Notes under the pieces: model-generated
Told to the model about the DNA's origin: nothing
Databases searched by the model: none
The model's input: the letters and a program-made list of their open reading frames with translations, nothing else
Origin: Corallincola holothuriorum
Lineage (GTDB): Bacteria; Pseudomonadota; Gammaproteobacteria; Enterobacterales; Neiellaceae
Assembly (NCBI RefSeq): GCF_003336225.1
Contig: NZ_QPID01000001.1
Location: 617,549-681,548 of the forward strand
Length of the DNA stretch: 64,000 bases
Direction: 5' to 3'
Shown here: positions 35,086 to 44,876 of the stretch, in pieces
How the letters are laid out: each line of letters opens with the position of its first letter
Numbering within the stretch: the stretch's first letter is position 1
Position numbers and translations under genes: made by a program

Positions 35086-36243
35086 ATGTACTCTCTCAGC
35101 CCCAAACTTGCGGCGCAAACGGCACAATTTGCGTATGAATCACGTACGGCCAAGAATGGAATCAATGCCGATGACGTTCCACCAATACTCGCTCATGATT
35201 TCGATTTCTCTGGCAACCTGATCCAAGGTGTCAGCGGTACTCTGCTTGAACGCCTATTCAATCATAAAACGGGCTTTGGTGTGATCGGTCGAGGCAGACC
35301 CAACTCCCCTTACTCAAATCATCACATCGTCGCTATTCGCGGCACAGCGTCAGGGCGTGATGCAGTGACTGATCTGCACTGCGGTGTTACCAATGGGCCA
35401 AATAATAAGCGGATCCATGCGGGCTTTAATCACAACTTCCGTTCCATGAAGTCGAACCTGACAAGCTATTTCAGCGCACCAGGGATAAAACTTGGCCCTG
35501 TTCACTGTGTTGGTCATAGCCTTGGCGGCGCACTGGCTAACCTCACCGCCAACTGGCTGCGAGCCAACTACCATGTGCCCGTCAGCGTCTATACCTTCGG
35601 TGCACCGCGGGTTGGCCGAAAAGATTATGCCAATAGTACGCAAGGTGAAATGGAGAATATCTACCGTTGCGTCCACGGTGCCGATCCTGTGCCAATGGTA
35701 CCAGTCTGGCCATTTGTTCATGCGGGTGCGGATTACAGATTGGATGGTGCCAGAGGGATCAACCCGGCAGCGCACAAAATGGATGGCTATATCGAAAATG
35801 CTGGGCGGTTTAATGACTACACCCAGATGCATATAGATTCAGTAGGAAAACAACTAACCCCTGTGCGCTTAAAATACAGTGATCGGCATCAGGTCAGCTT
35901 CTCAGTCTACTGGCAAGAGCGGATCAGCAATGCGCTTATCACATTACTAAAAGATGCAGGCTTTTATACAGCGGTTGTTGCTCAAGCGGCAATCGGTACA
36001 ACACTAACTATCTACGATGTGATCGCACAAAAATTGGAAGACATCGCCCGTATGTCCCCTGTCTATGCAGAGCAAGAGCTGGGATTACTCGGTTGTATGC
36101 TGACATTTGCAGGAAACAAGAAAGCGGTCAAAGCTGCCGACCTTACATACACTTTTATCCGTTGGGTACTGCGACTGACATTAGAGAGGTTGTTCAAATC
36201 AGCCAAATCGGCAATACAAATTGCTAGCGCTGTTCCTGCTTAG
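35086..36243 (+). CDS. Class 3 lipase
   Basis: A 385-aa lipase of the fungal (class 3) type. The nucleophile motif is VHCVGHSLGGALANL; HHIVAIRGTASG marks the oxyanion region; VYTFGAPRVG and HGADPVPMVPVWPF supply the Asp region. The C-terminal 120 residues are hydrophobic and helical (VVAQAAIGTTLTIYDVIAQK), possibly membrane-inserting. No signal peptide is present. Export by type VI secretion would fit the neighbouring anchored proteins, but no secretion marker domain is seen. Start AAGGACGACGATA-ATG. Confidence 0.88.
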   Translation: MYSLSPKLAAQTAQFAYESRTAKNGINADDVPPILAHDFDFSGNLIQGVSGTLLERLFNHKTGFGVIGRGRPNSPYSNHHIVAIRGTASGRDAVTDLHCGVTNGPNNKRIHAGFNHNFRSMKSNLTSYFSAPGIKLGPVHCVGHSLGGALANLTANWLRANYHVPVSVYTFGAPRVGRKDYANSTQGEMENIYRCVHGADPVPMVPVWPFVHAGADYRLDGARGINPAAHKMDGYIENAGRFNDYTQMHIDSVGKQLTPVRLKYSDRHQVSFSVYWQERISNALITLLKDAGFYTAVVAQAAIGTTLTIYDVIAQKLEDIARMSPVYAEQELGLLGCMLTFAGNKKAVKAADLTYTFIRWVLRLTLERLFKSAKSAIQIASAVPA

Positions 36244-36254
36244 CAATTTGACTG

Positions 36255-36296
36255 CAAGGGGCTGTTGGGTCATTTTTCATTGACCATAGCCCCTTG
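36255..36296 (+). terminator. Long hairpin after lipase gene
   Basis: CAAGGGGCT pairs with AGCCCCTTG, with an inner GGTCA/TGACC stem, 12 bases beyond the lipase stop. Confidence 0.7.
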
Positions 36297-36497
36297 TCTC
36301 CCCGTTAGATAAAAAACTCCCCGTTAAATAAAAAACCGTCTTCGTAGAGATGTGCATATTGTCTGCACATTTTCTTGTTTATATATACCCGCTCTCCACT
36401 CACCAGGGATCAGGTGCCGAAAAAGTGGAGCAGTCGACCATAAGCCGCCCTCGTTCGATCCCTACAGTCGGGCTTGGGCGGCGCCTTTACTAGCTAT

Positions 36498-36863
36498 TCA
36501 ATGTGTCTTTTCTGGTAGTTCTGAATGCAGCGTTTCGCCACGGTTGGTACCGTACTGTAACGACAATCCGTTTGATTCTATGCGATACCAAAGATGCTGT
36601 CTGACCACAAACAACTGGCCACTTTTTAACAGATGCTTCTGGTTAGTATCAGCGACCCTAACAACAATCGTAGCTTCACCTTCTAACTGGTGGATCAACG
36701 CATCCGCATCTGGATGGCAAGTCCAGGGGGAGACACCTTTAAAGCGCCCCATCCATACTCTGCCATCGTCAATAGTATCGAGGATCCAAAATTCAGCATC
36801 ACCGTTTTCACTCACCCAATCAGCCGTTCTTTTTAGGGCAGCGGATAAATCGTGACTTCTCAT
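36498..36863 (-). CDS. Small cupin-like protein
   Basis: A 121-aa single-domain protein with a cupin-like course (FWILDTIDDGRVWMGRF, SPWTCHPDADALIHQLEGEA, LLKSGQLFVVRQHLWYRIES). The metal-binding His set is incomplete. ATG at 36863 is preceded by CAGGTG, which serves as its ribosome-binding site; a GTG nine bases upstream would overlap it. Function unknown; probably a sugar- or ligand-binding cupin. Confidence 0.72.
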   Translation of the reverse strand: MRSHDLSAALKRTADWVSENGDAEFWILDTIDDGRVWMGRFKGVSPWTCHPDADALIHQLEGEATIVVRVADTNQKHLLKSGQLFVVRQHLWYRIESNGLSLQYGTNRGETLHSELPEKTH

Positions 36864-37003
36864 GGTGGGCACCTGTCATTTGATTAAGGTCTCACCTTCA
36901 ATCTTAGGATCGAAATCAGTTCACAGAGACAAATTCTCTCGCTGGTCAGCAGTTAAAAGATGCTTTAGCTTAAACTGCATCAAGAAATATAAGGAAATTC
37001 CCC

Positions 37004-37930
37004 ATGCAGTTCAGTGTCGCCACTTCACCCAAGCTAGCTATCTGTGGGCTGAGCCTCTCAGCGTTATTGCTATTAAGTGCTTGTGAACGCCCTTTAACGG
37101 AAGCACAAATACAAGACGCGGCGAACTGGCAAGCATGGGTAGAAAAAGAGAACAGTCACAGCAAAGATGGCCAGCACTCTTTTCTCAATATCCGCGATGC
37201 CCGCTATATGCGCCCCGGGGACACAGTCAGCTTAGATATCAGCCTAGGTGCCGAACAGGTCCGCTGGCAGGAAGAAGACAAAAGCAATGAGATAGCAAAC
37301 AGCTCACGGTTAACCCTCTCATTTGATGGTGAAAATGCGCTGATATCGGAAAAGGGCAAGTTTCGTCTAATAACGGCGGATGAAAAATTCTCGCTTCCTA
37401 ATGATGAGCTATTTATCACCGTTGGCGCCTTGCACGACAGTGGTTTGCGCGCGTTTATCCGTGATCCTAACCATCCCAAAGTAGAAAACTTTAAAGGCCA
37501 CCACTACTACGATTACAACCCCAAAATGCGTACCACTGCCAGCTTCACTGCAGCGGAGGAACTTAACACCGTCTCTTTTCAAACGGTGCAAGGGCTAACA
37601 AACACACTGGTGAGAGTGGGAACTGTGGCTTTCAAATTAGACGGTGAATCCGTCACGATGTCGGCTTATCACGAATCAGGAGAGCCCCCGCTTGATTACC
37701 TGCTGTTCCTGTTTAAAGACCAAACCAATGGTGACACCACCTATGGTGGTGGACGCGAACTCGTTGTGAAATTGGCACAAGCCCCAAGCGAAGGCTTCAT
37801 CATCGATTTTAACTACACGTTTAATCTCAATTGTGCCCACAGTACATTCTGGAACTGCCCAATTATTTGGGACAGCCCCCTTGAACTCGCTATTACAGCA
37901 GGCGAAAAGCTACCCTACGACTACGAATAG
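37004..37930 (+). CDS. DUF1684 lipoprotein
   Basis: A 308-aa lipoprotein with signal peptide and lipobox LLLLSACERP (Cys about residue 27). The body matches the DUF1684 family: WQAWVEKENSHSKDG, FLNIRDARYMRPGDTVSLDI, DQTNGDTTYGGGRELVV and the closing IDFNYTFNLNCAHSTFWNCP. The family is secreted and uncharacterised. Start AAGGAAATTCCCC-ATG. Confidence 0.88.
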   Translation: MQFSVATSPKLAICGLSLSALLLLSACERPLTEAQIQDAANWQAWVEKENSHSKDGQHSFLNIRDARYMRPGDTVSLDISLGAEQVRWQEEDKSNEIANSSRLTLSFDGENALISEKGKFRLITADEKFSLPNDELFITVGALHDSGLRAFIRDPNHPKVENFKGHHYYDYNPKMRTTASFTAAEELNTVSFQTVQGLTNTLVRVGTVAFKLDGESVTMSAYHESGEPPLDYLLFLFKDQTNGDTTYGGGRELVVKLAQAPSEGFIIDFNYTFNLNCAHSTFWNCPIIWDSPLELAITAGEKLPYDYE

Positions 37931-37975
37931 AACTCGCGATTAAGAAGATTGTATTGTTAAGGCGGAGTTGGCTCA

Positions 37976-39217
37976 CTACTTGTTGTTTTCCTGCAGTTCG
38001 CTAAGACGCTGGCGTTCCAACTTTGCTAACAGGTTCGCCAGGCCCTGTGGGTTGCGCATAAACTCTGCAAACGCATCTAACGCCTGTTTCGTTAATTCAG
38101 GTGATGCCTCTCGATCAAAAAACTGAAACAACTGATCCGCTTCTTGTAATGCCTGCGCACTACTTTGCAGTACAGGGTTATCAGGCATGCTCGCCATTCG
38201 ATGAGGCGGCAATGTCATGATCGCCGCATTCACCCGACTCTGTACAACGGGATCGCCCATGTGTCGAAGAAACGCACTCACGGCAGGGTTGACCATCCCG
38301 CCTCTCTTAACCAACAAGATATCGGTCGGTGCATTCTCCCCCACTGACAGATCAGGCGTTATGGTAGGAAACGGAAAAAATCCAATGTCTGGCTGGAGCT
38401 GATCGGGGATCTGATTAACGAAAAAGCTGCCCATAAGCAGCATGCCGGTTCGTTGACGAAAGAACAGCGGTAGCACTTCATCCCAGCTATAACTAGCGTG
38501 CCGTTCTGGAAAATAGCCTTTGTCTAATAGTTGTCGCCAATAAAGAAACGTCTTAGTCACTCGCGGATCGGTAAAACTTACCTTGCCCTGCAATAACTGC
38601 TGGTGAAACGCGGGTCCATTCACTCGCATATTCAAGTAATCAAACCAGCCCGCTAGCGTCCAAGGGTGCTTGCTACCTAAAGCAAATGGCGTGACTCCGG
38701 CGTCAATGAGCTTTTCGGCCACGGCCAGGAACGCTTGCCAAGTTTGGGGCGGCTGCAAGTCTAGGCGTTTAAATAGCGATTTTTGATAGTAGAAGCCCCA
38801 ACCGTAATGTGAAAACGGCAAACCATAAATATGGCCATCACTGCTTACGCTGCTTAACACACCTGGGGAAAACTTATGCGGCCATTCGGCTGACGGCCAT
38901 AACTTATCCAGTGGCGCTAACAACTGCTTGCTTGCTAGAACATCCATTGGCGTACCAGCAAACCAAAAGAAAACATCGGCGTCGCCATGTTGCCCTGCCA
39001 ACATACTGGGCAACAAACGTTTGTACTCTTCATGGCCATAATGCCTAACGCTAACTTGGTGTTGCGGATTCAGTTCGCGAAACCGCATGATCTCATTTAA
39101 CAAAGCGCGGTTTTGCTGTTCGCTGACCGGCATCGTTGCCAACGTGAGCGGCTCGGCAGAGGGTGCCGAATATAAAAGAAGCAATCCAAGTGACAGTGTG
39201 AGTTGTAGTATTCGCAT
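37976..39217 (-). CDS. ABC-type extracellular solute-binding protein (sugar type), orphan
   Basis: A 413-aa periplasmic binding protein of family 1 (maltose/multiple sugar type). Signal peptide about 1-21 (ending PSAEP). Marks are ADVFFWFAGTPMDVLASKQ, HIYGLPFSHYGWGFYYQKSL, TPFALGSKHPWTLAGWFDYL and RTGMLLMGSFFVNQIPDQ. No permease or ATPase gene is next to it, so it may pair with a distant transporter or a chemoreceptor. The ribosome-binding site is weak. Confidence 0.88.
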   Translation of the reverse strand: MRILQLTLSLGLLLLYSAPSAEPLTLATMPVSEQQNRALLNEIMRFRELNPQHQVSVRHYGHEEYKRLLPSMLAGQHGDADVFFWFAGTPMDVLASKQLLAPLDKLWPSAEWPHKFSPGVLSSVSSDGHIYGLPFSHYGWGFYYQKSLFKRLDLQPPQTWQAFLAVAEKLIDAGVTPFALGSKHPWTLAGWFDYLNMRVNGPAFHQQLLQGKVSFTDPRVTKTFLYWRQLLDKGYFPERHASYSWDEVLPLFFRQRTGMLLMGSFFVNQIPDQLQPDIGFFPFPTITPDLSVGENAPTDILLVKRGGMVNPAVSAFLRHMGDPVVQSRVNAAIMTLPPHRMASMPDNPVLQSSAQALQEADQLFQFFDREASPELTKQALDAFAEFMRNPQGLANLLAKLERQRLSELQENNK

Positions 39218-39452
39218 CCATTCTAATATGGCAGATGCTCAACAATTTGTGACAATACATAGATGGCAAACGGGATCCAGAGAGCATTTTTGTGCTTTGT
39301 TGCACTTTCCTCGTTGTTGACTACATTTTAATCAAACTGGTAATTATCAGTCAGTTAGATTGACGCAGTCCACTTAACAACGTTTTCAGTAAACAGATAA
39401 AGAAGCAAATAAAGACACAAGGAGGTGAATACCTAACAAGGTGAGGCCTCCC

Positions 39453-40718
39453 ATGTTTTTGAACGCGAAAATTAGTCGATTATTGCTTATTACGCTGCTG
39501 TTTTTACCCTCCTTTCAAAGTAACGCTGATCAAGATAGAACCACCGCAAGTGCATTATTAGTGCAAATCGTTTCCTACTTAGCTAAACAGGGGCATAAGT
39601 CTTTGCTTAGCTTTGAAAATTACCACTGGCATGAGGTAAACGCGGCAGCGCGTTGGTCGCCCAGAGCCGGACTGCAAGTCGTTAAATTAGGCAGAAAGTT
39701 CTTTCTTATGGGGGGAAGAACACCGAACAATTCTACCATTCCAGGCGATAGTGTCATTTGGGGGGATGTATGGGTCAGCCAAGACAAAGGAATAAGCTGG
39801 GATCAGGTTGTCGGCAGCAATGACCAGGAGCATTGGCCAGCCCGAGCTTACTTCAAAGCCGTCACCAAAGGCCGCTATATCTATGTATTGGGAGGGCAGA
39901 ATTTCAATCTAGCCCCCTGCCCCAACGATGTCCCAACATGTCAGGAGCAGATGCCTTCATCCGAGTTTTTTAATGATGTATGGCGGAGTAAAAATGGCAA
40001 AGAGTGGCAGTTGATGACGGCCAACGCACCGTGGCAAGGCCGCGCAGGGCTAAGTGCTGTCGTCATGCGCAATCGAATATTTGTAATCGCAGGCTCCAAA
40101 AACGACGACACAGCGATTGTCGGCCCCAACGGCCCCGCACGAAAATATTTTAATGATGTATGGAGTAGTCGCGATGGTAAAGAGTGGAAACAGCTCACCG
40201 ACAATGCACCATGGGAACCTCGAGCAGGCGCTGTAGCGTTAACCAAAGATGGCTATATCTACCTGCTAGGGGGTGAAAATGGCTTTCTTTGTCAGCCCCA
40301 GCCTAACTGTAAACCACCCTACTTCAATGATGTATGGCGATCTCGAAATGGCAAAAACTGGGAGTTAGTAACCGCAGATGCAGCTTGGTCAGCGCGTCCA
40401 GGTCATCAATGTGCAACTTTGTACCATCATATTGTCTGCTTCGGTGGTTTTGGCCTGCCGCAAAACCCACAAGATATTTGGGTAAGTCGCCACGGGTTAC
40501 ACTGGCGGAAAGTCAGCGACTCTCCGTGGAATAGCCTCAGCCCCAGTGAGATTAAATACGATTTCGCGGTCTTAGTCGATAAACAGGGATATTGGGGACA
40601 AACGCAGGCCATTTATACATTCGGCGGGGATCGGGAAACTTTCGATTTCTCCGATCCTGCCAATTATCTCCGGGTTGATAATGATGTTTGGCGCTATGCT
40701 TCTGAACATTTTCGCTAA
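39453..40718 (+). CDS. Secreted kelch-repeat beta-propeller protein
   Basis: A 421-aa exported protein with signal peptide (about 1-26). At least five kelch-like blades follow, each with a FNDVWRSKNGKEWQLMTANA type signature: WGDVWVSQDKGISWDQV, FFNDVWRSKNGKEW, YFNDVWSSRDGKEW, YFNDVWRSRNGKNW and PQDIWVSRHGLHWRK. Gly-Gly pairs (LMGGR, VLGGQ, LLGGEN, CFGGF, TFGGD) mark the strands. Start taken at ATG 39453, six bases after AGGTGAGG. Ligand unknown. Confidence 0.85.
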   Translation: MFLNAKISRLLLITLLFLPSFQSNADQDRTTASALLVQIVSYLAKQGHKSLLSFENYHWHEVNAAARWSPRAGLQVVKLGRKFFLMGGRTPNNSTIPGDSVIWGDVWVSQDKGISWDQVVGSNDQEHWPARAYFKAVTKGRYIYVLGGQNFNLAPCPNDVPTCQEQMPSSEFFNDVWRSKNGKEWQLMTANAPWQGRAGLSAVVMRNRIFVIAGSKNDDTAIVGPNGPARKYFNDVWSSRDGKEWKQLTDNAPWEPRAGAVALTKDGYIYLLGGENGFLCQPQPNCKPPYFNDVWRSRNGKNWELVTADAAWSARPGHQCATLYHHIVCFGGFGLPQNPQDIWVSRHGLHWRKVSDSPWNSLSPSEIKYDFAVLVDKQGYWGQTQAIYTFGGDRETFDFSDPANYLRVDNDVWRYASEHFR

Positions 40719-40737
40719 ACAGTCATCACCAAAGTGG

Positions 40738-41292
40738 CTACATTGTGTCACGCCATTTAATTGAACACCCCATGCTGGGGTGTTGTTCTTTCGGCCCCAC
40801 ACCTGTCTCCGCAATCATTCTCATGGCATTTATCAGTTCGGCAACCCGACCCGAATGTTGTCCCATTCCAGCATCGTCTAACCGGCCACGGTACTGCAAC
40901 TCTCCTTGGCAATTCAGACCAAAGAAATCAGGCGTGCAGATCGCGCCGTATGCCTGTCCAACCAATTGCTCTTCATCAACTAAATAGGGAAAATTGAAGC
41001 CATATTTTTTAGCAAAAACTTTCATCTTTTCTGGCGAGTCAGCCGGAACCGATTGGTAGTCATTGGACATCACCGCTAACACATTAATCCCCTCAGCCAT
41101 CAACAGATCGGTGTCTTGTGCTAAACGCTCAGCGATGCGCTGAACATAAGGGCAATGGTTACATATAAAAGCAATCAATAAGCCTTTATCGCCGAGCTGT
41201 TCACGCATACTAAAACGATTGCCATCAATATCTTGTAAGGTGAAGTCTGGCGCTTTCCAGCCAAAGTCACAGATAGGTGTATCAAGTAGCAT
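40738..41292 (-). CDS. Thioredoxin-like/peroxiredoxin-family protein
   Basis: A 184-aa thioredoxin-fold protein of the AhpC/TSA-like type. Features are CDFGWKAPDFTLQDIDGNRF, the redox motif FICNHCPYVQRIAERLAQ (CxxC), GINVLAVMSNDY and AICTPDFFGLNCQGELQYRG. It is cytosolic. The neighbour downstream is a monooxygenase-like ABM protein, 33 bp away on the same strand, so the two probably form an operon. Start GGAGAATTTCAGCG-ATG. Confidence 0.88.
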   Translation of the reverse strand: MLLDTPICDFGWKAPDFTLQDIDGNRFSMREQLGDKGLLIAFICNHCPYVQRIAERLAQDTDLLMAEGINVLAVMSNDYQSVPADSPEKMKVFAKKYGFNFPYLVDEEQLVGQAYGAICTPDFFGLNCQGELQYRGRLDDAGMGQHSGRVAELINAMRMIAETGVGPKEQHPSMGCSIKWRDTM

Positions 41293-41325
41293 CGCTGAAA
41301 TTCTCCATGTTTCGAACAGGCCAAC

Positions 41326-41613
41326 CTATGAGACGATTGTCATCTCATTGAGTGTAAATTCGTCTACAGCGCCCTCTGTTGCGGCCATGTAGTCAGCCAA
41401 GTGCTTGTTGCCCATGTGGGTCTGCCACAATTCACGAGTTTCCCAATTTTCATAAAACATAAAGTGTGCTGGGTTTTCATTGTCCTGATGCAGGTCATAG
41501 TTGATGCAACCCTGCTCGGCTCGGGTGACATCAATCAACTTTAAAAGCTCAGCTTTCACCAAATCTACTTTTTCTGCTTTAGCGATAATATTAGCAACGA
41601 TAGTTAGGGCCAT
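41326..41613 (-). CDS. Putative quinol monooxygenase (ABM domain)
   Basis: A 95-aa YgiN-type protein with a ferredoxin-like ABM fold: ALTIVANIIAKAEKVDLVKA, RAEQGCINYDLHQDNENPAH and FMFYENWETRELWQTHMG. Such dimers oxidise quinols or protect from quinone stress. It is the first gene of a pair with the thioredoxin-like gene. Start GAGGAAACAGAG-ATG. Confidence 0.88.
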   Translation of the reverse strand: MALTIVANIIAKAEKVDLVKAELLKLIDVTRAEQGCINYDLHQDNENPAHFMFYENWETRELWQTHMGNKHLADYMAATEGAVDEFTLNEMTIVS

Positions 41614-41971
41614 CTCTGTTTCCTCTTCGGGTTAACCCTTATGTGGGTTGATTTAATCAGCCATGAGTACGCTTCGTTTAATCACGAAAAACACCTCTGC
41701 GCTTACCCAGCATAAACGCTTTATTACTTGAACCAAGGTGGTCATCCGGTCGCCGATGCGCCAACAGATGAAAGCATAGTTTTTAATTGAGACTATTAAA
41801 ATAGGGAAAATAATGAATCATTATCAAATATATTTTAATAATGATCCGTCACCACTCTGCTACGAATGATGCCGACAGGCGCAATATCTATTAGTGATAG
41901 GTCGCCAAGCAGAGGCACAACTAAAAATCCCGCACAATGACGGGATTTTTAGCTAAATAGCGCGTTAATAA
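41614..41971. other. Intergenic region with aqpZ terminator
   Basis: About 360 bases between aqpZ and the ABM gene, both on the minus strand. It contains the aqpZ terminator and the promoter region of the ABM gene; nothing else was recognised. Confidence 0.45.
41923..41950 (-). terminator. Terminator of aqpZ
   Basis: AAAAATCCCG-CACAATGA-CGGGATTTTT, 22 bases beyond the aqpZ stop. A-run and U-run flank the stem on both strands. Confidence 0.9.
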
Positions 41972-42661
41972 CTATTCATCACCACTGGCAACAAAACGGT
42001 AGATCACAGCACCAATCACCGCACCAACGATGGGAGCAACCCAAAATAGCCACAGCTGGCTAACGGCCCAATCACCGACATAAAGTGCGACACCGGTACT
42101 ACGTGCCGGATTAACCGAGGTATTAGTCACCGGAATAGAGATCAAATGAATAAGCGTCAGACACAAGCCAATGGCTATGGGAGCCAATCCAGCAGGCGCT
42201 CGGGAATCAGTAGAGCCCATAATCACAAACAGGAACATCATGGTCATCACGACTTCACACACCAGCGCCGCGGTTAATGAGTAACCACCGGGGGAATGTG
42301 CGCCGAAACCATTAGAAGCAAAACCAGAGGAGACATCAAAACCGACAGCGCCACTGGCGATAACAAACAGCACACCACCCGCAGCTAAGCCACCAATCAC
42401 CTGAGCGACAATATATGGCAGTAGATCACTTGCCGGAAAACGCCCTCCGGCCCAAAGACCAATAGAAACCGCAGGATTAAGATGACACCCGGAAATATGG
42501 CCAATGGCATACGCCATCGTGAGTACCGTCAAACCGAACGCCAGCGATACACCAAGCAAACCAATACCCACATCTGGAAATGCAGCCGCCAATACCGCGC
42601 TACCACAACCACCGAGTACCAGCCAGAATGTACCAACCAGTTCCGCAATATATTTTTTCAT
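41972..42661 (-). CDS. aqpZ: Aquaporin Z
   Basis: A 229-aa water channel with six membrane segments and both NPA boxes: [11 protein letters not shown] and [32 protein letters not shown] is the AqpZ-type N-terminus. The ATG at 42661 has AAGGG eight bases upstream; an upstream start would add 23 residues. Selectivity filter residues fit water rather than glycerol (His in IHLISI; short loops). Confidence 0.94.
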   Translation of the reverse strand: MKKYIAELVGTFWLVLGGCGSAVLAAAFPDVGIGLLGVSLAFGLTVLTMAYAIGHISGCHLNPAVSIGLWAGGRFPASDLLPYIVAQVIGGLAAGGVLFVIASGAVGFDVSSGFASNGFGAHSPGGYSLTAALVCEVVMTMMFLFVIMGSTDSRAPAGLAPIAIGLCLTLIHLISIPVTNTSVNPARSTGVALYVGDWAVSQLWLFWVAPIVGAVIGAVIYRFVASGDE

Positions 42662-43103
42662 CCGTTCAACCCTTATATAAAAATCCTTCAACCCTGACGC
42701 TATGCGCATTCCACCACACAACAGATTCAAGTGTAGAAGGAAGTTTCAGGAATGGGTTGCTAATTCAGCATGTTATCTCGGTAATTACCGATTTGAATGC
42801 TGATCCATGCCGGCATAAAGAGTATTACTCCTATGATCAAGTGGATCTGGGCTGCCACCACTCAATTTTGTTGCGAGAGGAGTTATTGCACCAAGCAAAC
42901 AGAAAAACTTCGATGATTTAACATCGGCCACCAGCGCCCATCGCCAGCCTGACCTGTTCAAGCAGTGCAATTAGGGGGCTATCAACGGGGTCATATAAGT
43001 TTGGGGGGCAAAGTAGTCAGTTGACCAAAGAGAATAGCCCCCGAAGGGGCTAACAATGGAAGGAGGAGCAATATCAGACGCGGTTTGTAATCAGCATACT
43101 GAC
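42662..43103. other. Intergenic region upstream of aqpZ
   Basis: About 440 bases. It holds the yceI terminator hairpin at 43035-43052 and, near 42970, a GGGGGCTAT able to pair with ATAGCCCCC at 43034-43042. Frames of 60-110 codons here lack ribosome-binding sites. Confidence 0.4.
43035..43052 (-). terminator. Hairpin after yceI gene
   Basis: On the minus strand TAGCCCC-TTCG-GGGGCTA, followed by TTCTCTTT. The UUCG loop makes it stable. It lies 52 bases beyond the stop. Confidence 0.65.
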
Positions 43104-43706
43104 TTAATCAATTTGTCTTCCAACACGCCTTTGCCGCTGAAAAACCAAACTAACGGAAACCGGTACGGCTGTCGCTATATCTGACAAATTGGCTATTTTT
43201 CTCAACGCTTCGATGCCCGTCTCTAAGTTAAAATCTTTAGCGGAGATCACTACAGGTTTAAATGAGGTCACCAACAATCTATCTTTGCTAAGGCGGGTCA
43301 TCGTCAGCTCTGCGGTAAACTGTTTTTCTTTTCCATGCAGTGACAGTCTCAACGGAACCGACAGATTGTAACTGTCTCCCGCCTTCATCGCAGAAAGGCG
43401 GCTAATGGGGATCACCCCGCTAGCGTCAGCGGTAGCAAAGGATGCCACCTCAAACAGCAGCTCCTTCATGCGATCATTTCTTATCGGAATATTGGTTTCG
43501 ACACTACTCAGGTCAATCACTAAATTGACCGCACCACTTTCCGCAACGCTACCAGAGATTTGCTTAAACTGATGAACTTCACCAACTGAATTTTTCTTAA
43601 TCGAGACAAAACTCACTACCGATTGGTCGTTCATCAGCTGCCATTCAGCCAACACAGGGGCCGAAATAAACAGCGCCAAACACCATATCAAAAATCTACT
43701 TTTCAT
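43104..43706 (-). CDS. YceI family periplasmic protein
   Basis: A 200-aa lipocalin-like YceI protein, which binds isoprenoid or fatty amide ligands in the periplasm. Signal peptide about 1-20 (LALFISAPVLAEW). Motifs are SVVSFVSIKKNSVGEVHQF, VNLVIDLSSVETNIPIRNDR and LPRLSLHGKEKQ-like strands. Start AAGGGAATAACG-ATG. Single-gene unit. Confidence 0.9.
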   Translation of the reverse strand: MKSRFLIWCLALFISAPVLAEWQLMNDQSVVSFVSIKKNSVGEVHQFKQISGSVAESGAVNLVIDLSSVETNIPIRNDRMKELLFEVASFATADASGVIPISRLSAMKAGDSYNLSVPLRLSLHGKEKQFTAELTMTRLSKDRLLVTSFKPVVISAKDFNLETGIEALRKIANLSDIATAVPVSVSLVFQRQRRVGRQID

Positions 43707-43824
43707 CGTTATTCCCTTACCATCGCACCTTTGACTAGAGGCAGCAGAAGCAAATAGCTTGCGCCAATACCGTCAATATACTCAACATAGTACCCTAACT
43801 TTAACGACATCTGACAAAACAATC

Positions 43825-44493
43825 TCAACTGATGCTGTAAGGATCAAAGGGCAAATGCCCGGTTTTCACCAAGATAATTGTTTCCTCTTCAACAAACGGA
43901 TAGTGCTGGCTCATGTGCGGGCTTCTTATCCAAGTGCCCTTAGGATAACTACCGTGCTCATCCTTAAATTCGCCCGATAAAACCAATATCTCTTCTCCGC
44001 CAAAGTGACGGTGGGGCTGAAAGCGCTCACCCGCAGGCCATCTGACCAAAGCAATATGCTCATGTTCAAATTGATGCAGCGGCATCACCTCTAAGCCACC
44101 AATACCCGGTTGCCACGGGCTCGTCGAAGTGTCGATACGTACCGTTTGCCCATCGCGGCTATCAAACTGGTTTAACTTAACGAAAATGGTACATCCCTGC
44201 TCACTAAACGGTGCATGGGCACTCCCTGGTGGGTGACGCAAATACGTACCCGCACCATAATCACCGCTCTCATCAGAAAACACACCGTCGAGTACAAAAA
44301 TCTCTTCTCCTAAAGGGTGTGGGTGCGGACTAAAGCACGATCCAGCTTCATACCTAACGATACTGGTGACATGTCCCGCCTCCTTATCATCACGCGCCAG
44401 AGGTTTACGCAGCACACCAGCAGAGGGACTGGCGATCCAATCCAACTCGGCAACGTTGATCACCACTGCTTGTTTAAAGTTCATGTTCAGCAT
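43825..44493 (-). CDS. Two-cupin protein (ChrR-like)
   Basis: A 222-aa protein with two cupin repeats resembling the C-terminal domain of anti-sigma factor ChrR. Repeat 1 has FSPHPHPLGEEIFVLDGVFS and repeat 2 has FQPHRHFGGEEILVLSGEF, both with His-x-His and Glu metal ligands. The zinc-binding anti-sigma part is absent. It may bind metal and an organic or oxidised ligand. Start GGGGTAACAG-ATG. Confidence 0.87.
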   Translation of the reverse strand: MLNMNFKQAVVINVAELDWIASPSAGVLRKPLARDDKEAGHVTSIVRYEAGSCFSPHPHPLGEEIFVLDGVFSDESGDYGAGTYLRHPPGSAHAPFSEQGCTIFVKLNQFDSRDGQTVRIDTSTSPWQPGIGGLEVMPLHQFEHEHIALVRWPAGERFQPHRHFGGEEILVLSGEFKDEHGSYPKGTWIRSPHMSQHYPFVEEETIILVKTGHLPFDPYSIS

Positions 44494-44520
44494 CTGTTAC
44501 CCCAGCTCTTACTCAAAATG

Positions 44521-44721
44521 TCACACTCTCCGGATGCGGTTAGTAGTTTCCACCTCATCAAATCGACTGATTAGCCACAGCCCTGCACCTGCACAGTAAA
44601 AGCAAAGGCAAAGGCTGCCAATACTACAAATCAATGGCTGCCGATTATTCGTTCTCAGCGTCTCAGCAATGACATAAGCTGACTCATTTAGTACTTTTAA
44701 TACCGGATCGAAAATTAGCAT
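44521..44721 (-). CDS. Possible small membrane protein
   Basis: A 66-aa frame with one hydrophobic segment (SLCLCFYCAGAGLWLI), following no clear ribosome-binding site. It ends 27 bp before the two-cupin gene on the same strand. No family is recognised, and it could be a chance frame. The remaining bases to rlmF (44722-44876) show nothing else. Confidence 0.25.
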   Translation of the reverse strand: MLIFDPVLKVLNESAYVIAETLRTNNRQPLICSIGSLCLCFYCAGAGLWLISRFDEVETTNRIRRV

Positions 44722-44876
44722 GACTGCTCACTTAGTTATAATCCTGTGGTTACCAAGAAGGCTCTTTAGTCAGTGCAACAACCATTTAGTTACTCACACA
44801 GCGCTAAGATAATCGCGGTATAATCCAGTTAAATAGGATAGCCCGCTCCTTCATCAATCACCTCGGACACCTGACA

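Noticed and set aside
35350..35832. 160-codon minus-strand frame
   Set aside because: Antisense to the class 3 lipase; no signal of its own.
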